From Oreocharis arfaki (Eukaryota; Chordata; Aves; Passeriformes; Paramythiidae): a stretch of 64,000 bases of DNA. Positions 23,091 through 35,600 of the stretch are shown here, piece by piece. Each line of letters begins with the position of its first letter. Positions within the stretch are counted from its first letter, which is position 1. Location: NCBI GenBank assembly GCA_013398015.1, contig VZRR01005724.1:638831-702830 (forward strand), in the 5' to 3' direction. The notes below the pieces were generated by a model. The model was given only the letters and a program-made list of their open reading frames with translations, had not been told where the DNA came from and did not search any database. The position numbers and the translations under genes are program-made.

Positions 23091-25262
23091 ACATTAGACC
23101 AAATCCACAAAAGGATTCTATATTTAGAAGTAGGATTAAAGTGAGATTTACAAGTCCAGAACTGAGGTCCCCAGACTATCTGCCTTACTGTCACCAACTT
23201 TAAAGGTACAACTCTTTTCCACATCAAAGTTCCCCAGACCTAAGACTTACATTTGCTCCTACAGAGGATCACTTTTTTCGCAAGACTGAGTGACTCAGTG
23301 TCTGGTTCATGTTTACACCATCCTGGAGTCAATCAAGAGGAAAGGCAGATGAGGGATAGAGGTATTCAGTCTAGAGTACCTGGCCTTTACAACACCATCA
23401 GATCAATTCTTGCAAACCTACAGTGCCAACCTTCCTTCAAAATGAAAAGGACAGAGAAAAGAAAAAAGCACAGCACTCCAGCACCTCCTCTCTTTCTACT
23501 TTGATCAATAGTTAAAGCACTCCAAAAATCATAGTTATGGAGTTTCATTTGCAGTTTCATTCTTCCAATTAAAAAAGCACTCACCCACCAAGGTGATCAA
23601 TCCCAATGTTGTTCATCCACTTCCATTCAACAGGTTGGACAATGTGCATAATTGAAGTTTTCTACAACCCAGCACTAACATAAATGATAAAACAACAAAA
23701 TTTATAAAAAGCCTATTTGATAGATCAAGAGGCTTTTTGAGTCACAAAGGGCCTAAAAACTGCCTATGGGACCCCTGGGAAGCATTTCACCTTTGTGACC
23801 TGCAACAAATATTCATGGAATGGGATAGCGACTGAAATGAGCACTTTGAGAGAGAACAGCTCTTCTCTGGACCACAGAATCTGAAGATATTGTTAGCAAA
23901 TTATAGTGACCCAGAATAATTTACGGTCAAGGTATTAAGTCTCTCTTAAAAGAACAGGACATGGGTTCATGACCCCAAGGCACATCATGACTCTGAACTT
24001 TCTCCTTCCCCACCTATAATGATGAGTGATCTTTTCTTCAAGTTCCAAGCAAAGGACCCCAAATTCCTTTTCAGCCTCTGTTTGTGGGGAAGTTATTGTT
24101 GGTTTGTTTGTTTGTTTTTTGAAAGGAGTGCACTTTTGCACTATTGTATTTCCATTATTCTTTCAAAGGGCACTTAACTATCAGAACCAAACCTACACAG
24201 TGAATTCCAAAAATGGTAAAGAAGTTACTTGTAAGCAAAGAATGACATGCTAAATTTTTCTCCCACCTCCCAGAGGGTATAAAACAAAATTGTCGCTGGT
24301 GGATGATCTCTAGAGCATACAAGTTTTTGGTAACATTATAGATTCCCCTGCAACAGTCAAACACCTAAAACATTGGTGTTACAGCACAGGGAGCTATAGC
24401 TTTTGTTCTGTGCATCAGTCAAGTCTGTGTGCTGTGTGCTCTACTGTAAAGAAAGTTTCAGAAATAAAACACAACCAAGAAAAATACTAGACTATATAAT
24501 TATTAAGAAAGATTAATCAGGAGATTGATTTTGGATTTAAAAGAAAATGCTGATATTTAAAAAAAATTTTAAAAAATTACTCCACAACTCACAACTTGTG
24601 TATAGAGACACAATGCCTAGCAGCTCACTGTAGGCGATAGTGGGAGTGTTTCAACATAGAGCACTGATTTCACCCATATTATCTTTAAAGACCTAAGCAC
24701 CATGTGAGAAATTGGCACTATAAACAGCAAAATCATAACAGGTGCATAATAGGCACTTCTGCAAAATGATATGGACCTTTATCACACACACAGATGACAC
24801 ATTTATAATAACTATAAGCGGATACCTTCAGGTTTCAGACCGTCCCCTGTGTGTGCTCTTTTCATGTTCAGCTTCCTAGAAAGTTTTCAGTTTCACCTAC
24901 AAATAAAATCGTGCCCTCCTTCTGTTTCTTAGAGGCCATAGAGATTAGGGAAAAAAATGTGCTTATCTTAATATGTTTGTCTTGATTTCAGACTCTGTGA
25001 AAATTTTCTCACGTCATTTTTAAATATCAGATAAAAATAGCTCCCTTTACATAGCAAGTTTTAAATCAATACAAAACTGTATTTTCTATTTTACTTTGTG
25101 CAAATTGGTGTTAACAATATTAGATATGACTTTCATGCATTTCTTAATGACTAACTATGCAAAATCAACACCCAATCAATTCAGACAGAAAAAAATATTG
25201 AAGTAACCAGACTAAATATTTCTCTGTTCTTTGGAAAATTATCGGTCTAACAGAGGGAGAAG
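23091..25262. other. Unique sequence with a short TTTG tract
   Basis: A brief TTTG run lies at 24100-24120. Otherwise the sequence is AT-rich without recognised genes or interspersed repeats. The frames at 23253-23504 and 24026-24253 have no domains. Confidence 0.5.
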
Positions 25263-25288
25263 AAAAAAAAAAAAAAAAAAANAAAAAA
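25263..25288. repeat. A-tract containing a single-N assembly mark
   Basis: A run of A is broken by one N at 25282 and continues for six more A. The true tract length is unknown. The other two single N in the window sit at duplicated contig ends, so this one probably also marks a join, with only A-bases shared. Confidence 0.85.
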
Positions 25289-25990
25289 TAAAGCCTTTGC
25301 CATGTTTCTACAATGCAAGAATAATAGGAACTCTGTCTAAACCTCACATGCAACCTTAGTTTTAAAAAGAAATCAAACTAAAATAATAAGCTGTGGTTTT
25401 GGTTGCAGCTAACACTTGAGTCAGTCAGTGGACAGCAAGCTGACCAATATGTCTTCAAACAACAGAAAATGGGGTTTTTTCTTATTCACTTTTTCGTACA
25501 TTACAGGGATGCACCAGCTTGAGAGAGTCACTACAGCTACCAAGCGATGAATAAAAGGAAACCAACTGAAAAAAATCACCATCCACTCTACAGGGCAATC
25601 ATGGATATGAGCAGTTGAGTGCCTGTCAACTGCCCAGCACTGTACTGGGCTTATGTTAAGCTTAGGAATTAAAATGAAAAAAATTCAAATTCCCCATCCA
25701 GAAACGTTCGTTTCACAGGAACACCATGGTTGTTCTCTCACAAAGCTTTTAAGGTGAGGCACTGTCAGGGCTTGGAGTTTCCAAAATCTTTATAGATGCT
25801 GTTTTCCTGGAAGGAGACGACAGTGAAGCACTAATTTTTTACACCCGCTCTGCACTGGCAGCAGCTGAAGGAACTGAGTAGTTGTCAGCATTAAGGACAA
25901 ATCCTAGAGATGCACTTGACCCATGAAGTGCCTCACCCCTGAGAACAAAACAAAGCTGCGAGCAAAACACTGACCTGGCAGCTGAGGACT
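25289..25990. other. Unique sequence, no gene seen
   Basis: Nothing recognisable was found on either strand. Confidence 0.5.
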
Positions 25991-26172
25991 TAGAGTAGCC
26001 CGATCCCAGCTCTGCCCTAATCTCACCGAGAGAATTTACTCAGCTCAATGGCACCAGCTTTGCCCTCTTTCCTCACCTCTAAGGGAATAAGAACAATCGC
26101 TAATTACCCGCAAAAGATAGAGTGAGTTGAAAACTACCTTTTAAACACAAGATCAAAGTAAAGGGGCAGCAC
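25991..26172 (+). mobile_element. MIR-like SINE relic
   Basis: The order 'gatcccagctctgcc', 'tttactcagctcaatggc', 'tttcctcacctctaaggga', 'aataagaacaatcgc' and 'aaaactaccttttaaacaca' follows the core and 3' part of the MIR (CORE-SINE) consensus on the plus strand. The tRNA-derived promoter head is not evident. It is old and interrupted by small changes throughout. Confidence 0.5.
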
Positions 26173-28305
26173 AGCTTGAAGACCTATGTAGCAAATTAGA
26201 CACACACCTTACCTGGACAATTGCTTCTGATTTCTGCAGAGACTAAGTTTGCCAATTAAAAATGAACCAACAAAAAGAAACGTTTCTAACATTATCACTG
26301 GTGAGAAAACCATCCTGGCATGAAAACAAAGCACTCTTGTTTTCCAGCATTTCTGGCAGGGGTGCTCCAGGACTTGTCTTGCTGTTCAGATATTTCTCAA
26401 GCCATCAAATGCAGAGCACTCAAGGTTTTGCCACTTGCTGCCAGTGTTTTCCTAAACACCAAAGAGCAAGCAATCCGACGGTGTTCAAACAGGGCTGGCA
26501 CTGTAGTTCGAGGAAGCTGCCTGCTGAGCAGGAATAAGGAACACTGGGCACTTATGGGAACAGCAAAAGACACTTAGATATGGGAAGGAGGCAAAACTGG
26601 AGCTGTCCCCATCACATTAGGGCACAAACTGACAACTACTTGTAGCTACCTACTCAGCATCAGGTGGCTTGGAAGCAGATGAGTGTGGAGACCAGAAAAT
26701 GCCTTATGTACATAAACCAATATAGGGAATTTGGGGGTTATTTCACCCGGTCTAGGCAGTAGTGTAACATCCAAGTAGCTCATGATCATCATGAAGACCT
26801 CAGCGTCCTTCTTCTTTCCCAGAAGCCTGTAGTAAAAGGAGTGATTTCTCATCTAAACACAGCTTCTGACTACTGCCAGCACCATTTTTTCCTAGTGGTT
26901 CACAACTACGAAGTGCATGGCATGTTTCCAAGACATGCACATGAGAGTTAAGAGTCACTGGCTTCACAGAGGAAAGGAGAATTTGAGAAAAGGAAAGAAA
27001 CAAAGAATATTAAAAATACAAGGGGAGAGAGCAAAAATGACATGTCAGAGAGAGGAAAGCACAGGTGAGGAAGAAGAAACAGGTTCAGAAGACAATTATG
27101 GTAAAAATGAGGGAGTAAAGTTAGGATTGGGAAACCCATAAATGCACTTACCAGAAAAAGAATAAAGAAAATGGAATCACTGCAAGAGAATTAAAAGGCT
27201 TTAAAAATCAAATGAGAATGAGGGGCCTGCCAAGCTACATTCATCAAATATTAGGCACATTTCACCACTATTTGTCAAATTTATTCAACAAATACTATTT
27301 GCTGCCATAGCTGGTCAAGTACTCTCCAGCAAATATACTGTTAAAAAAATATTAAGTAAAGTAATTCAATAGTCTATCCAGCTGCTATTTATCTAGCTAT
27401 AACACCCATTCCAAAATTACACTGCATGGTTGTTAAATTTGTTAACTGGAATGAGTGTTGTGACAAAGAGAGGTTAGCCCTTTGTAGCTGAGGTACATAT
27501 GGGTCCTATCTGTAGGAATAAGAAAAGGAGGCTGGCAGCACTACAATTAACTACCCTACCCAGCAAACGGAACACAACCAGGTTTTTCTTTCTTCAGATT
27601 ATGCAGGCATAAGTGATTTTCCTCTTGGGTAGCAAGAATAGTCCTTTGCCTAGTAAGTGTCAACTTTTGACACCCAGATTACAGCAATTAAACTCCTTTG
27701 GTGCTAAATTCAAAGCTGCAGTTACCAGCAGGAAATTAACTTCTAGTCTGTTTAAATACACTGGTACTTTGTCAGATTATCCTTTTCCCTGTTGTTGGAA
27801 GGGCATGTGATGAGGTAATTTTCACCTCAGTACATATTTGAATCAATTTTCACTACTGTTATAGGGCAGCATGTTTTCCCCACATACCATGTTTTCCATC
27901 CCAAAATATATAAGGAATGAACTACGAATTCCTAATATATTTTGTTTAAGGAACATTATTACTTCTCTAAAATGAACTATGTTAAAAACTGAAGAGATAC
28001 ATTAAAATAAAGTTTGGATACAAAGTAAACTATCAAATATTAGGAAAATGTCCCATTTAGTGCCCTACATGTGACCTTGCTTTAGACCTCTGGTGCACAT
28101 ACGTACAATACAATCTTTAATAATGCAATTGCACAGGAAGTTGCCACACGACCCTTCCTTCAATCAGAGCACAAGCTGGATGTTGCTCTGGGACTAAATT
28201 AGCTATTCAATATTTCTTTTCATCCTCTTCATTCAATGTGTAGTCTCACCTTATTTACTGCATAACATCCATTCCCTGCTCTGAATACCTAATTATTAAT
28301 TTCCT
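26173..28305. other. Unique sequence, no gene seen
   Basis: Overlapping frames at 26262-26577 (85 and 91 codons) and 26917-27141 have no recognisable product. No repeat family is recognised. Confidence 0.5.
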
Positions 28306-28560
28306 CATGGGCTTTTGTGTGGCACTCATCACCGTGGCATCTGATGTTTCACAAATATTAATGAATTTATCTTCTAGGCCTGTGAGACAAGCTAATAATA
28401 CTTTCCTCACTTCGCAGCTGGTGAAAGGGGGACAAAGACCTTGGGAATTACCTGTGACCAGAGAGAGAATCGGGGAGCCAGCACAAGTTTAGAGCTACAG
28501 GTCCTCAGATTCGCGAAGCCAGACCTCATTCTGACAGACTTCATTGTCTTGCTGGCAGAA
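28306..28560 (-). mobile_element. MIR-like SINE relic
   Basis: The plus strand carries 'ggcactcatcaccgtggcat', 'aatgaatttatcttctag', 'cctgtgagacaagctaata', 'cacttcgcagctggtgaaa' and 'ttacctgtgaccagagaga'. This is the order of a reverse-complemented amniote MIR-type element. Its core is at about 28370-28480, and the remainder up to 28560 is less certain. Confidence 0.55.
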
Positions 28561-31500
28561 GGACTCAGGCTGCACCTTACCTCCATCACAGCTGCCTGTG
28601 CTCAGCCCCCACCCATGGTAGGCATCCATGGCTGTGGCTGGTCCAGGCAGCACACTGCCCAGCTATTAGCTCCTGTGGCCTTTCCCACATCTTAAAGGCA
28701 TCTGCTTGACTCCAGCTAACTTATTTTGTTGTGTTAGATTGAAACTATAGTCCAAAACCACTGAGAAAAAACTGTGTGAGCAATTTATCACTAGACAGCA
28801 GTAAATCTCAGGAGCCCTCCATTTGTTATACAGGTTTGCTGAAATGTCTGATTCTGGATCCAGATCCTCAGTGCCTCCTGCTTCCCGTAATAAAAGTCAC
28901 TATGCTAATTCTCCACCTGCTGCCTGCCAGAATTAGAAGTGGATTCCCATAGCTTCTTTGTGACTGGTACCTCCAGACAAATACAGCTAGGGGCAAGAGA
29001 GAGAAAGTGGATGCATATATATTTGGGGAACTGAGAGTGTAGGTGAGGAAAGTCTCAATTTACACGTGCAAATTCAGAGCTGAAATTATCCTCACAGTTA
29101 TTTTTGTCCTTTTTCTAACAGAAAACTGCTGTTAGAAAAATGAAGCAAAAACCTAATCTTCCAATCGTCAACCTAATGTCATAGGTGACTTTTATAGCTT
29201 TCAAGATTTTTTTTCCCCTCAAAATGCTATTATTATGTCCTATTGAATGTATCTATTGTATACAAAAGAATTGATTGTTAACCCTGCCTCTGAGCAGCCT
29301 GGACTAATTTAAAACTTTGCAAGACAGATTCTCAACACAAAATTCTTCTGCCTTCCCTGCTTTAACATCATAAAGCAAAACAAAGGTGAGTTTAACTATG
29401 CAGATGAGGTCTTTGAAGTTTCAAATACCTTTTATCTGCCACTCAGAGAGTGTTGGTTTTTCAGGGGAAAAAATGTGAGCAATTTAGGATGCATGTTGAC
29501 TCGGTGACCTCACCAGCCAGCAAGATAACTTTTCACAGAGGAGAATTTTTCCAAATAACAAATAATGCATTCCTGACTACCTCAAATGGATCCAAATGAG
29601 CAGAGCACACTAAAAATACTAAAAAGCCTGTCACAAACCTTGCAGCAAGCATATACGTGTATTCCTGCACACGGAGAGACCATAGATGTGTTTCATAGAG
29701 GAAAAGCATTAAAAACAACGAAGATCATTGGGGAAAACAAACAAAACCCAACACATAAGAGCTGAAACCAGAGATTCTTCCTCTAGCAAAAGCCTGGCTT
29801 CTTTCTACACTCTCAAGTTTATTGACTCATGCAGGACAGAATGAAATCCCGAGAATTAGTTCCCCTGATAAACAGCTCACCTTTCCGTCAGTCTGACACA
29901 AAGTGCAATCTCTGCCCTAACAAGCCAAAATGCTCTGTGACAGAGAGAGGGAGGAGGAGATGCCTCTCCCAGGTAGTGATGGCTGGACACAGTTTTCTAG
30001 CAGAGACCCACAGAAGGTATTATGTCTTCACTAGGTGCTGAAAAGCATTTCTTTCAACAACCATTCAGAGGCTCTCACGATATTTTTGTGTCCCCCAGGG
30101 AAACCCACTGTGCATAGCCATGTATTTTCCTTACACAGGCATGCCCATGAGGAGCACCGCTGCAAGGGCACTCCTTCCCCTCTGTGCCCTGGAAGATACA
30201 TTTTAGCTGTCCTTTCACAGAAGCACAAGTGAGAGGGTCACTTGATAGCCCTCTGAATCAGCTCTCAGCATCCCAGGCAGCAGGGCCAGAAGCACGTGTG
30301 AGCTGCACGAGCTGGGCTTCGAAACTGCGTCAAAGCACAGACTGTCAGCACCAAAGCTTTCAGCAGATTCAGCAGTCACTGGATCAGACCTGGAGCATTT
30401 TCTCCCTCTCTTTCACCCAGAGCATCCCAGTGTCTGGCCCTATGGTCTTTCAGTCCCTTGACCTGAAGCTGTAGAGGATTTTTACAGCAGTTTCAACCAT
30501 GAAGTCATAGAGACCTATACCTTTTGTTTCATCTAGGAATATGTTTTCTACCTAAGTGATTTGGGTAATCAGAGAGCTTTATTTTCCCCCAGTCAAGTAT
30601 TAAATTTCTTTCTCATTTCCCAACTTCATCTCCACCTACTACATTTAATGTATTTCCAGGTCAGTTCTCATATAGCTCTAACAATTTCTATTCTACTTGT
30701 TTAGGAAAATCAGCAAATAGCAGTCAGCCAGCTTGTTCATGCTGCTTTATAGCTTGCTGTGGTCATTCATTTTCAGCTGAACTGTGTTTTCAAGATAAAC
30801 ACAAGGGAGGTGCTCTGTTTTAAAGCTCAGAGTCACTCAAAAAATCTGCTGGATCTGCTGGACTATTCTTTCAAAAAAAGTACTCTGCAGAAGAGCTCCA
30901 CCAGCAGCACTCTGTCCTTTATTCCCATGTCCAGGGAGGCAAACACCCCTCTGGGTACAGGATTTTTTTTTTTTAAATTATTATTAGAACAAAAAAAATT
31001 TCTCATCTATACGACAGAACTTTCTTTGAAATATCCCCTCCTGTTGCTAAATATGTAGCTAGTCACTCACCCATCCAGTCCCACACCCCCGCTATTCTAG
31101 TTGATGAGGGGCAGGACATCCAGGTTTCTCAACTCTTCCATGACAAAGGTGGTAGAAACTCCTGTGTCCCTCCTTGCTACCTTTTTTCTCCCAATCAAAA
31201 ACAAGAAGTAGGCAACCTCCTCTCAACTTTCCCAATGCCCCACACACAAACAAAAAATAATTTTACTTTTTAACCATGTTTTTATATGGAGCAGAAAAAC
31301 AATATCAGTTATGGATGACCCAAGCACATCAACCATCAGATATCATTATACTGAAATGCCATATCAGCTTGTTAGTTGGGATTTTACATTGCTTTTTCTC
31401 ACAAAACAGAGAAAAGTTTGCTAGCAGTTGCCTATGTAGAAGTGCTATTTTTTTTTTCTTTCAGCAAACAGACAAGTATTTCTCTCCTTGGAAAGTTTCT

Positions 31501-32606
31501 AATTAAAAGTTAGGTTTCTCACTCTTTTCCTTTCGAAAGTGCCATAAATTATAAATAACTGACTAGTCATTCATTGTCTCTAAAGCACAAACCCAAATAT
31601 ACTTTCTCCAATTTTTTCAACTTTGCTGTCAGAGGGACTTCTTCTGTTTGGGTTGGGAGAAGACAGGCTGCTCAAGAAATCTGATGAAACCCCAAGACTG
31701 GAAATTCTTTGTCCCTTACCTCCATGAAGTACATTATGAAGGCAGCTGCAAAGCAATCAAAGTTGCCACACAGTATGGGCTCCCTCAAATGATGTTCTCA
31801 GTGAGATGGTGGAGGCTTTTTGAGCACAAGGTAATGCAGTGTTCATGCTAGCTCTGTCCTGGGCCTCTGTGAAGCAGATGCTGTCGATTATTTCAGTCTG
31901 TGTTGAATTGAATGTAACATCTGCAATATGATGTTTACAGTTTTCTAGCAGAGGTAAAGCTGAGACTGCTAGTGCATTTTACTGACTAGAACATTAGACT
32001 CTCCTGGAACTATGCTGGGGATTTGAAAGAACTGGCTAACTACACTCTGGTCATTAAGAATTTGGGTTTGTACTGTACTAAGCATTCTACCACCAAAGAT
32101 TTAAAGGCTTTGGCCCTTATTTTAAAAAGAAAAAGAAAAAAAAATAGAAAAAGCTCCATATCATTAGTGTTTGGATCGTGAAACTACTGCCACCATGACA
32201 TACCTTGTCAGCATATGCTGAAATGAAGTAGTTGAGAGAGCTACAGAAAGCTTTCTCCCAGCTCTACACCATCCTTGTGTCAGTGAGACTTGGTAGGTAC
32301 TAGCAAGTGAGCTACAGCCTTTTACTCTGAATTCAAACCAAGACGTAGCAGTCGATGTAAATATGTATTGACAGAAATGACCAGTCAGTGGGTGTTCAGT
32401 GAGGAAAAGCATTCCTAACTGCAGATGGCTCATCTTACACCTCCTCGCTGTGCAACGCTGAACTGGCAGTCCCATGAGAACACTCTTGGTCAGGGGATTT
32501 CGGCACCTCTGAATAATCAGCATAATTAGAATAATGAGCAGTGCAGGCAGAGGAGCCGTGGGAGTCACATCCCCTCTGGTGCTTCAGCCTCAGGACTCCT
32601 CCCATG
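28561..32606. other. Unique sequence, no gene seen
   Basis: A T-run lies at 30962-30974. The 134-codon minus frame at 32164-32568 has a hydrophobic start but no recognised domain. Other frames of 60-99 codons overlap each other on both strands. No exon is supported. Confidence 0.5.
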
Positions 32607-32658
32607 CATCCATCCATCCATCCATCCATCCATCCATCCATCCATCCATCCATCCATC
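32607..32658 (+). repeat. CATC tetranucleotide microsatellite
   Basis: Thirteen uninterrupted catc units span 52 bp. This is the same motif as the array at 15.7 kb but on the opposite strand. It generates Ile-His-Pro-Ser and Met-Asp-Gly-Trp repeats in the overlapping frames. Confidence 0.98.
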
Positions 32659-35600
32659 TTCCCACAGTCTGCTTACAAACATTTTTCCTGACACTGTGCG
32701 GAAGGGATGCTCCATACTGCCCTGTCTGTCTCTTCCGGACTCACATCTGAAGTATGCACCTTCCCCCATGTCCTCCATTACCACTTGGTGGTAAGAGGTG
32801 GGGTTGCATTCTCCTTCCTGGTAGCAGCACCTGAAAGTTCCTTGCCTACACACCATCCCTCAGTGCTTTTTGTATTCAGACTTGTGAATATTTCTCTATG
32901 CACCATTACAGGGATCCACAAACTCCTTTTAACAGAAGTCGAGGACAAGAAACCCACCACCTGGCATGAAGGAGATTCCTTTCCCCTCTGTTTTATACCT
33001 CCCATTCCCTGCTTTCTTGTGCTGTCCTTCTGCTGCCTGCCCAGGTTTCTCCCCACCCACAACCTCCATCCCAGCTTCCCCCCATTCCCACCCCTTACTG
33101 CTCTTGTTCTATGGAGAAGTTGCTCAAAGAATTTCTGACATGCGACAATATAGTGACTTTGCTGGGCTGGGGTGGGCTTACACTCAACGCATTTTATATG
33201 GTGCTTAAGAATATGTTAAAAATTATTTGTAGCGTAGTTACAACTATAGTAGTGGCACATTGTCAGCTCTCAGATCCCCGGCAGAGATGGGACCTGAAGC
33301 CTTGATTTGGCAAGCATCACTACTTTCACTTAACAGATGGCAAAACTTAAGCTACAACTTGCCTGAATTCGAGTGGTTTTTAAAGAAGCAGGAAAAAAAA
33401 AAAGACAAAACAGATTTTAATTCACATGTTTTTTACTTTCCCTTCTTATAATCACCCGTTTGTCTCTAAGGTAAGATGTGGATTCTGTCACAGAAGCAGA
33501 CATACTACTACCAGAAAAACCTGAGGAAGCATTCCAGTTCCTACTGTATGTACTCCTGACAAATCAGCACCCAGAGACCAGATGCTCCCTGCTTTCAGAC
33601 CATCTCCTTACCTTACTTAAGGTCAGCTCACTAAACTAAAATTGTTCAAGTTAACACTTTATCTGCCATAGATGGTAACAAAGCCCTCTAGCACCATCCC
33701 CACTACGTACTTTTGAAAGGCAAAAACCTTGATTAAACACTGCAAGCTTTTTGGCACTGCCTTTTTTCTAAACTGATTTTTTTTCTATTGTTTTTAATGG
33801 AAGTAACAGCCCCCTAGCACCACACACCAACCTTAGAGTTGACCCGATCTTGAATTCACTCTAAAGGTTTTTACTTCTACGCTGTCTTCCCTGCTCCTGC
33901 CCACCCCCACCTTCCCCTCTTCATGACAAGGATTTTTAGGGGGACAATGGTACAATTGCTCTGACAGTGCATCAGTTCTCACCTATGGGAAGCTGGAACG
34001 ACCTCTGATTCTTCTGAGATCTGCTGTTAGTACACTTTGCTCTTCTATTCAGCCCATTGACTTACCTCCCTTATCTCCAATCTATAATTAGCAGAGATTA
34101 AGGAAGCTGACTTATTGCAAAAGGAAATAAACAAAAGGGATCAGGGACGAGTTGAAGGGTAGGGGGGAAAAAGTAAGAAATCAGTACAGTCTCCCTCTTG
34201 AGAAGGTCATCCCAAGGAAGGGCAAGAGCAAAATCAATGAATTTTGGCTCAGCACTGATGGGAGTCAATCCATCAGACAAACCGATGGCAGCCAGTCAGG
34301 CTCTCACAGACACCACCTGTCGCTGCCAGCAAAATGTCAGATTTATGAATTCATTTCCATAGCAAGATAGCACTCCCCCAGGGCAGCACTGAACAGTTTC
34401 ACAGCTTCTAGAGCAACCTACTGAGCAGGGAGAGAAGAGACAGCTCTTCTTCCCCAGAGAGGCAAGCTGTATTTTAAAGGAATGGAAGTATGGACCACAT
34501 CCAGAGTCACACTTTTTTTAGCATTTGGTTTCTTTAGGCTGGGGTCCCTAAATCAAGATGCTCTTAAGGCATACCCCAATTTCCCTTTTTTGTGTCATTA
34601 ATGAGGGCAAAATGTTACACCTGTAGGTCTCTCAGCCCAGAGTTTAACTCATCTAGCTGCATCAAATCCCTCACAGATGAAGGTGACAGCATTGACCTCA
34701 ACTAGCTACACCCAAGGGAAAATTTATCCCATATTCACTGTAGTTCTAGCTCCTTGTTAAGAAGAGTCTTGTCATGGTAGGGCTGATTGCCTTCAGTTAG
34801 TTCAGAGAGCACACTTCCCGTGATTGTCATTCACCACTGAAGACAGTGGAGACAGAAACTTCCGTGAAGTTCTCTGCTCACCCACACAGAGACAGGCACT
34901 TATCTTTCCAGCACAACAAGTGGAAGAGCCCTGTATTTTTTATTTCCTTTCTACCTTTCATCTATCTTCATAGTGTTATTTGGGTGACATTCACTATAAG
35001 ACAGTGTCACCAGAATCTCTAGAAGTGACAACCTTTTAGCACAGAAATACTTTCAGGAACCTTATTTTAACTGTTTTCAATTGGAAGTGCAACAGACTTA
35101 ACCGAGATATAGGAGAGCAGATACTCTAGTTGCAACCTGAACTTTAATTTTTGTCCAGTTAAGCACATGTTAGATCGTTAGAAACAGTTTTTAAGTTTAG
35201 AAAGATGTCAAGCTGGAGGAAGGAGGGCATAATCCTTGATTAAAAACTTAGGGGACACAATTTTAAATTAATGCCAAAGTTTTGATTTAGTAGAGCACTT
35301 GGCCAAAATTCTCCAAATGTTTCACACTTCTCTACTTTCTAAAGGTATAATTCCACCATTTAGGTCCCTCTGTCATGCTCAAAAATCATAATTTACCAGC
35401 TGTCTAACACCCCAGGTTGTCTAGTTCCAGCAGCCTCCAAATTCATAGGCATGAGTTAGTGAAAAAATGACAAAGGTGGCACAGTGATGCCAGCCAACTC
35501 CCAAGTGAAGGAGGTTATTGCCAGTGGAGGAGGATTTAAGTGAAGATACTTAGCACTAAATCTTTCAAAACAGGCACACACATCCTTCCTATGTAGGATG

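Noticed and set aside
32435..32856. Frames with Met-Asp-Gly-Trp or Ile-His-Pro-Ser repeats
   Set aside because: They are translations of the CATC microsatellite.
33285..33370. Faint MIR-like segment around 'taacagatggcaaaactt'
   Set aside because: Only one short phrase fits, and the flanking core phrases are absent.
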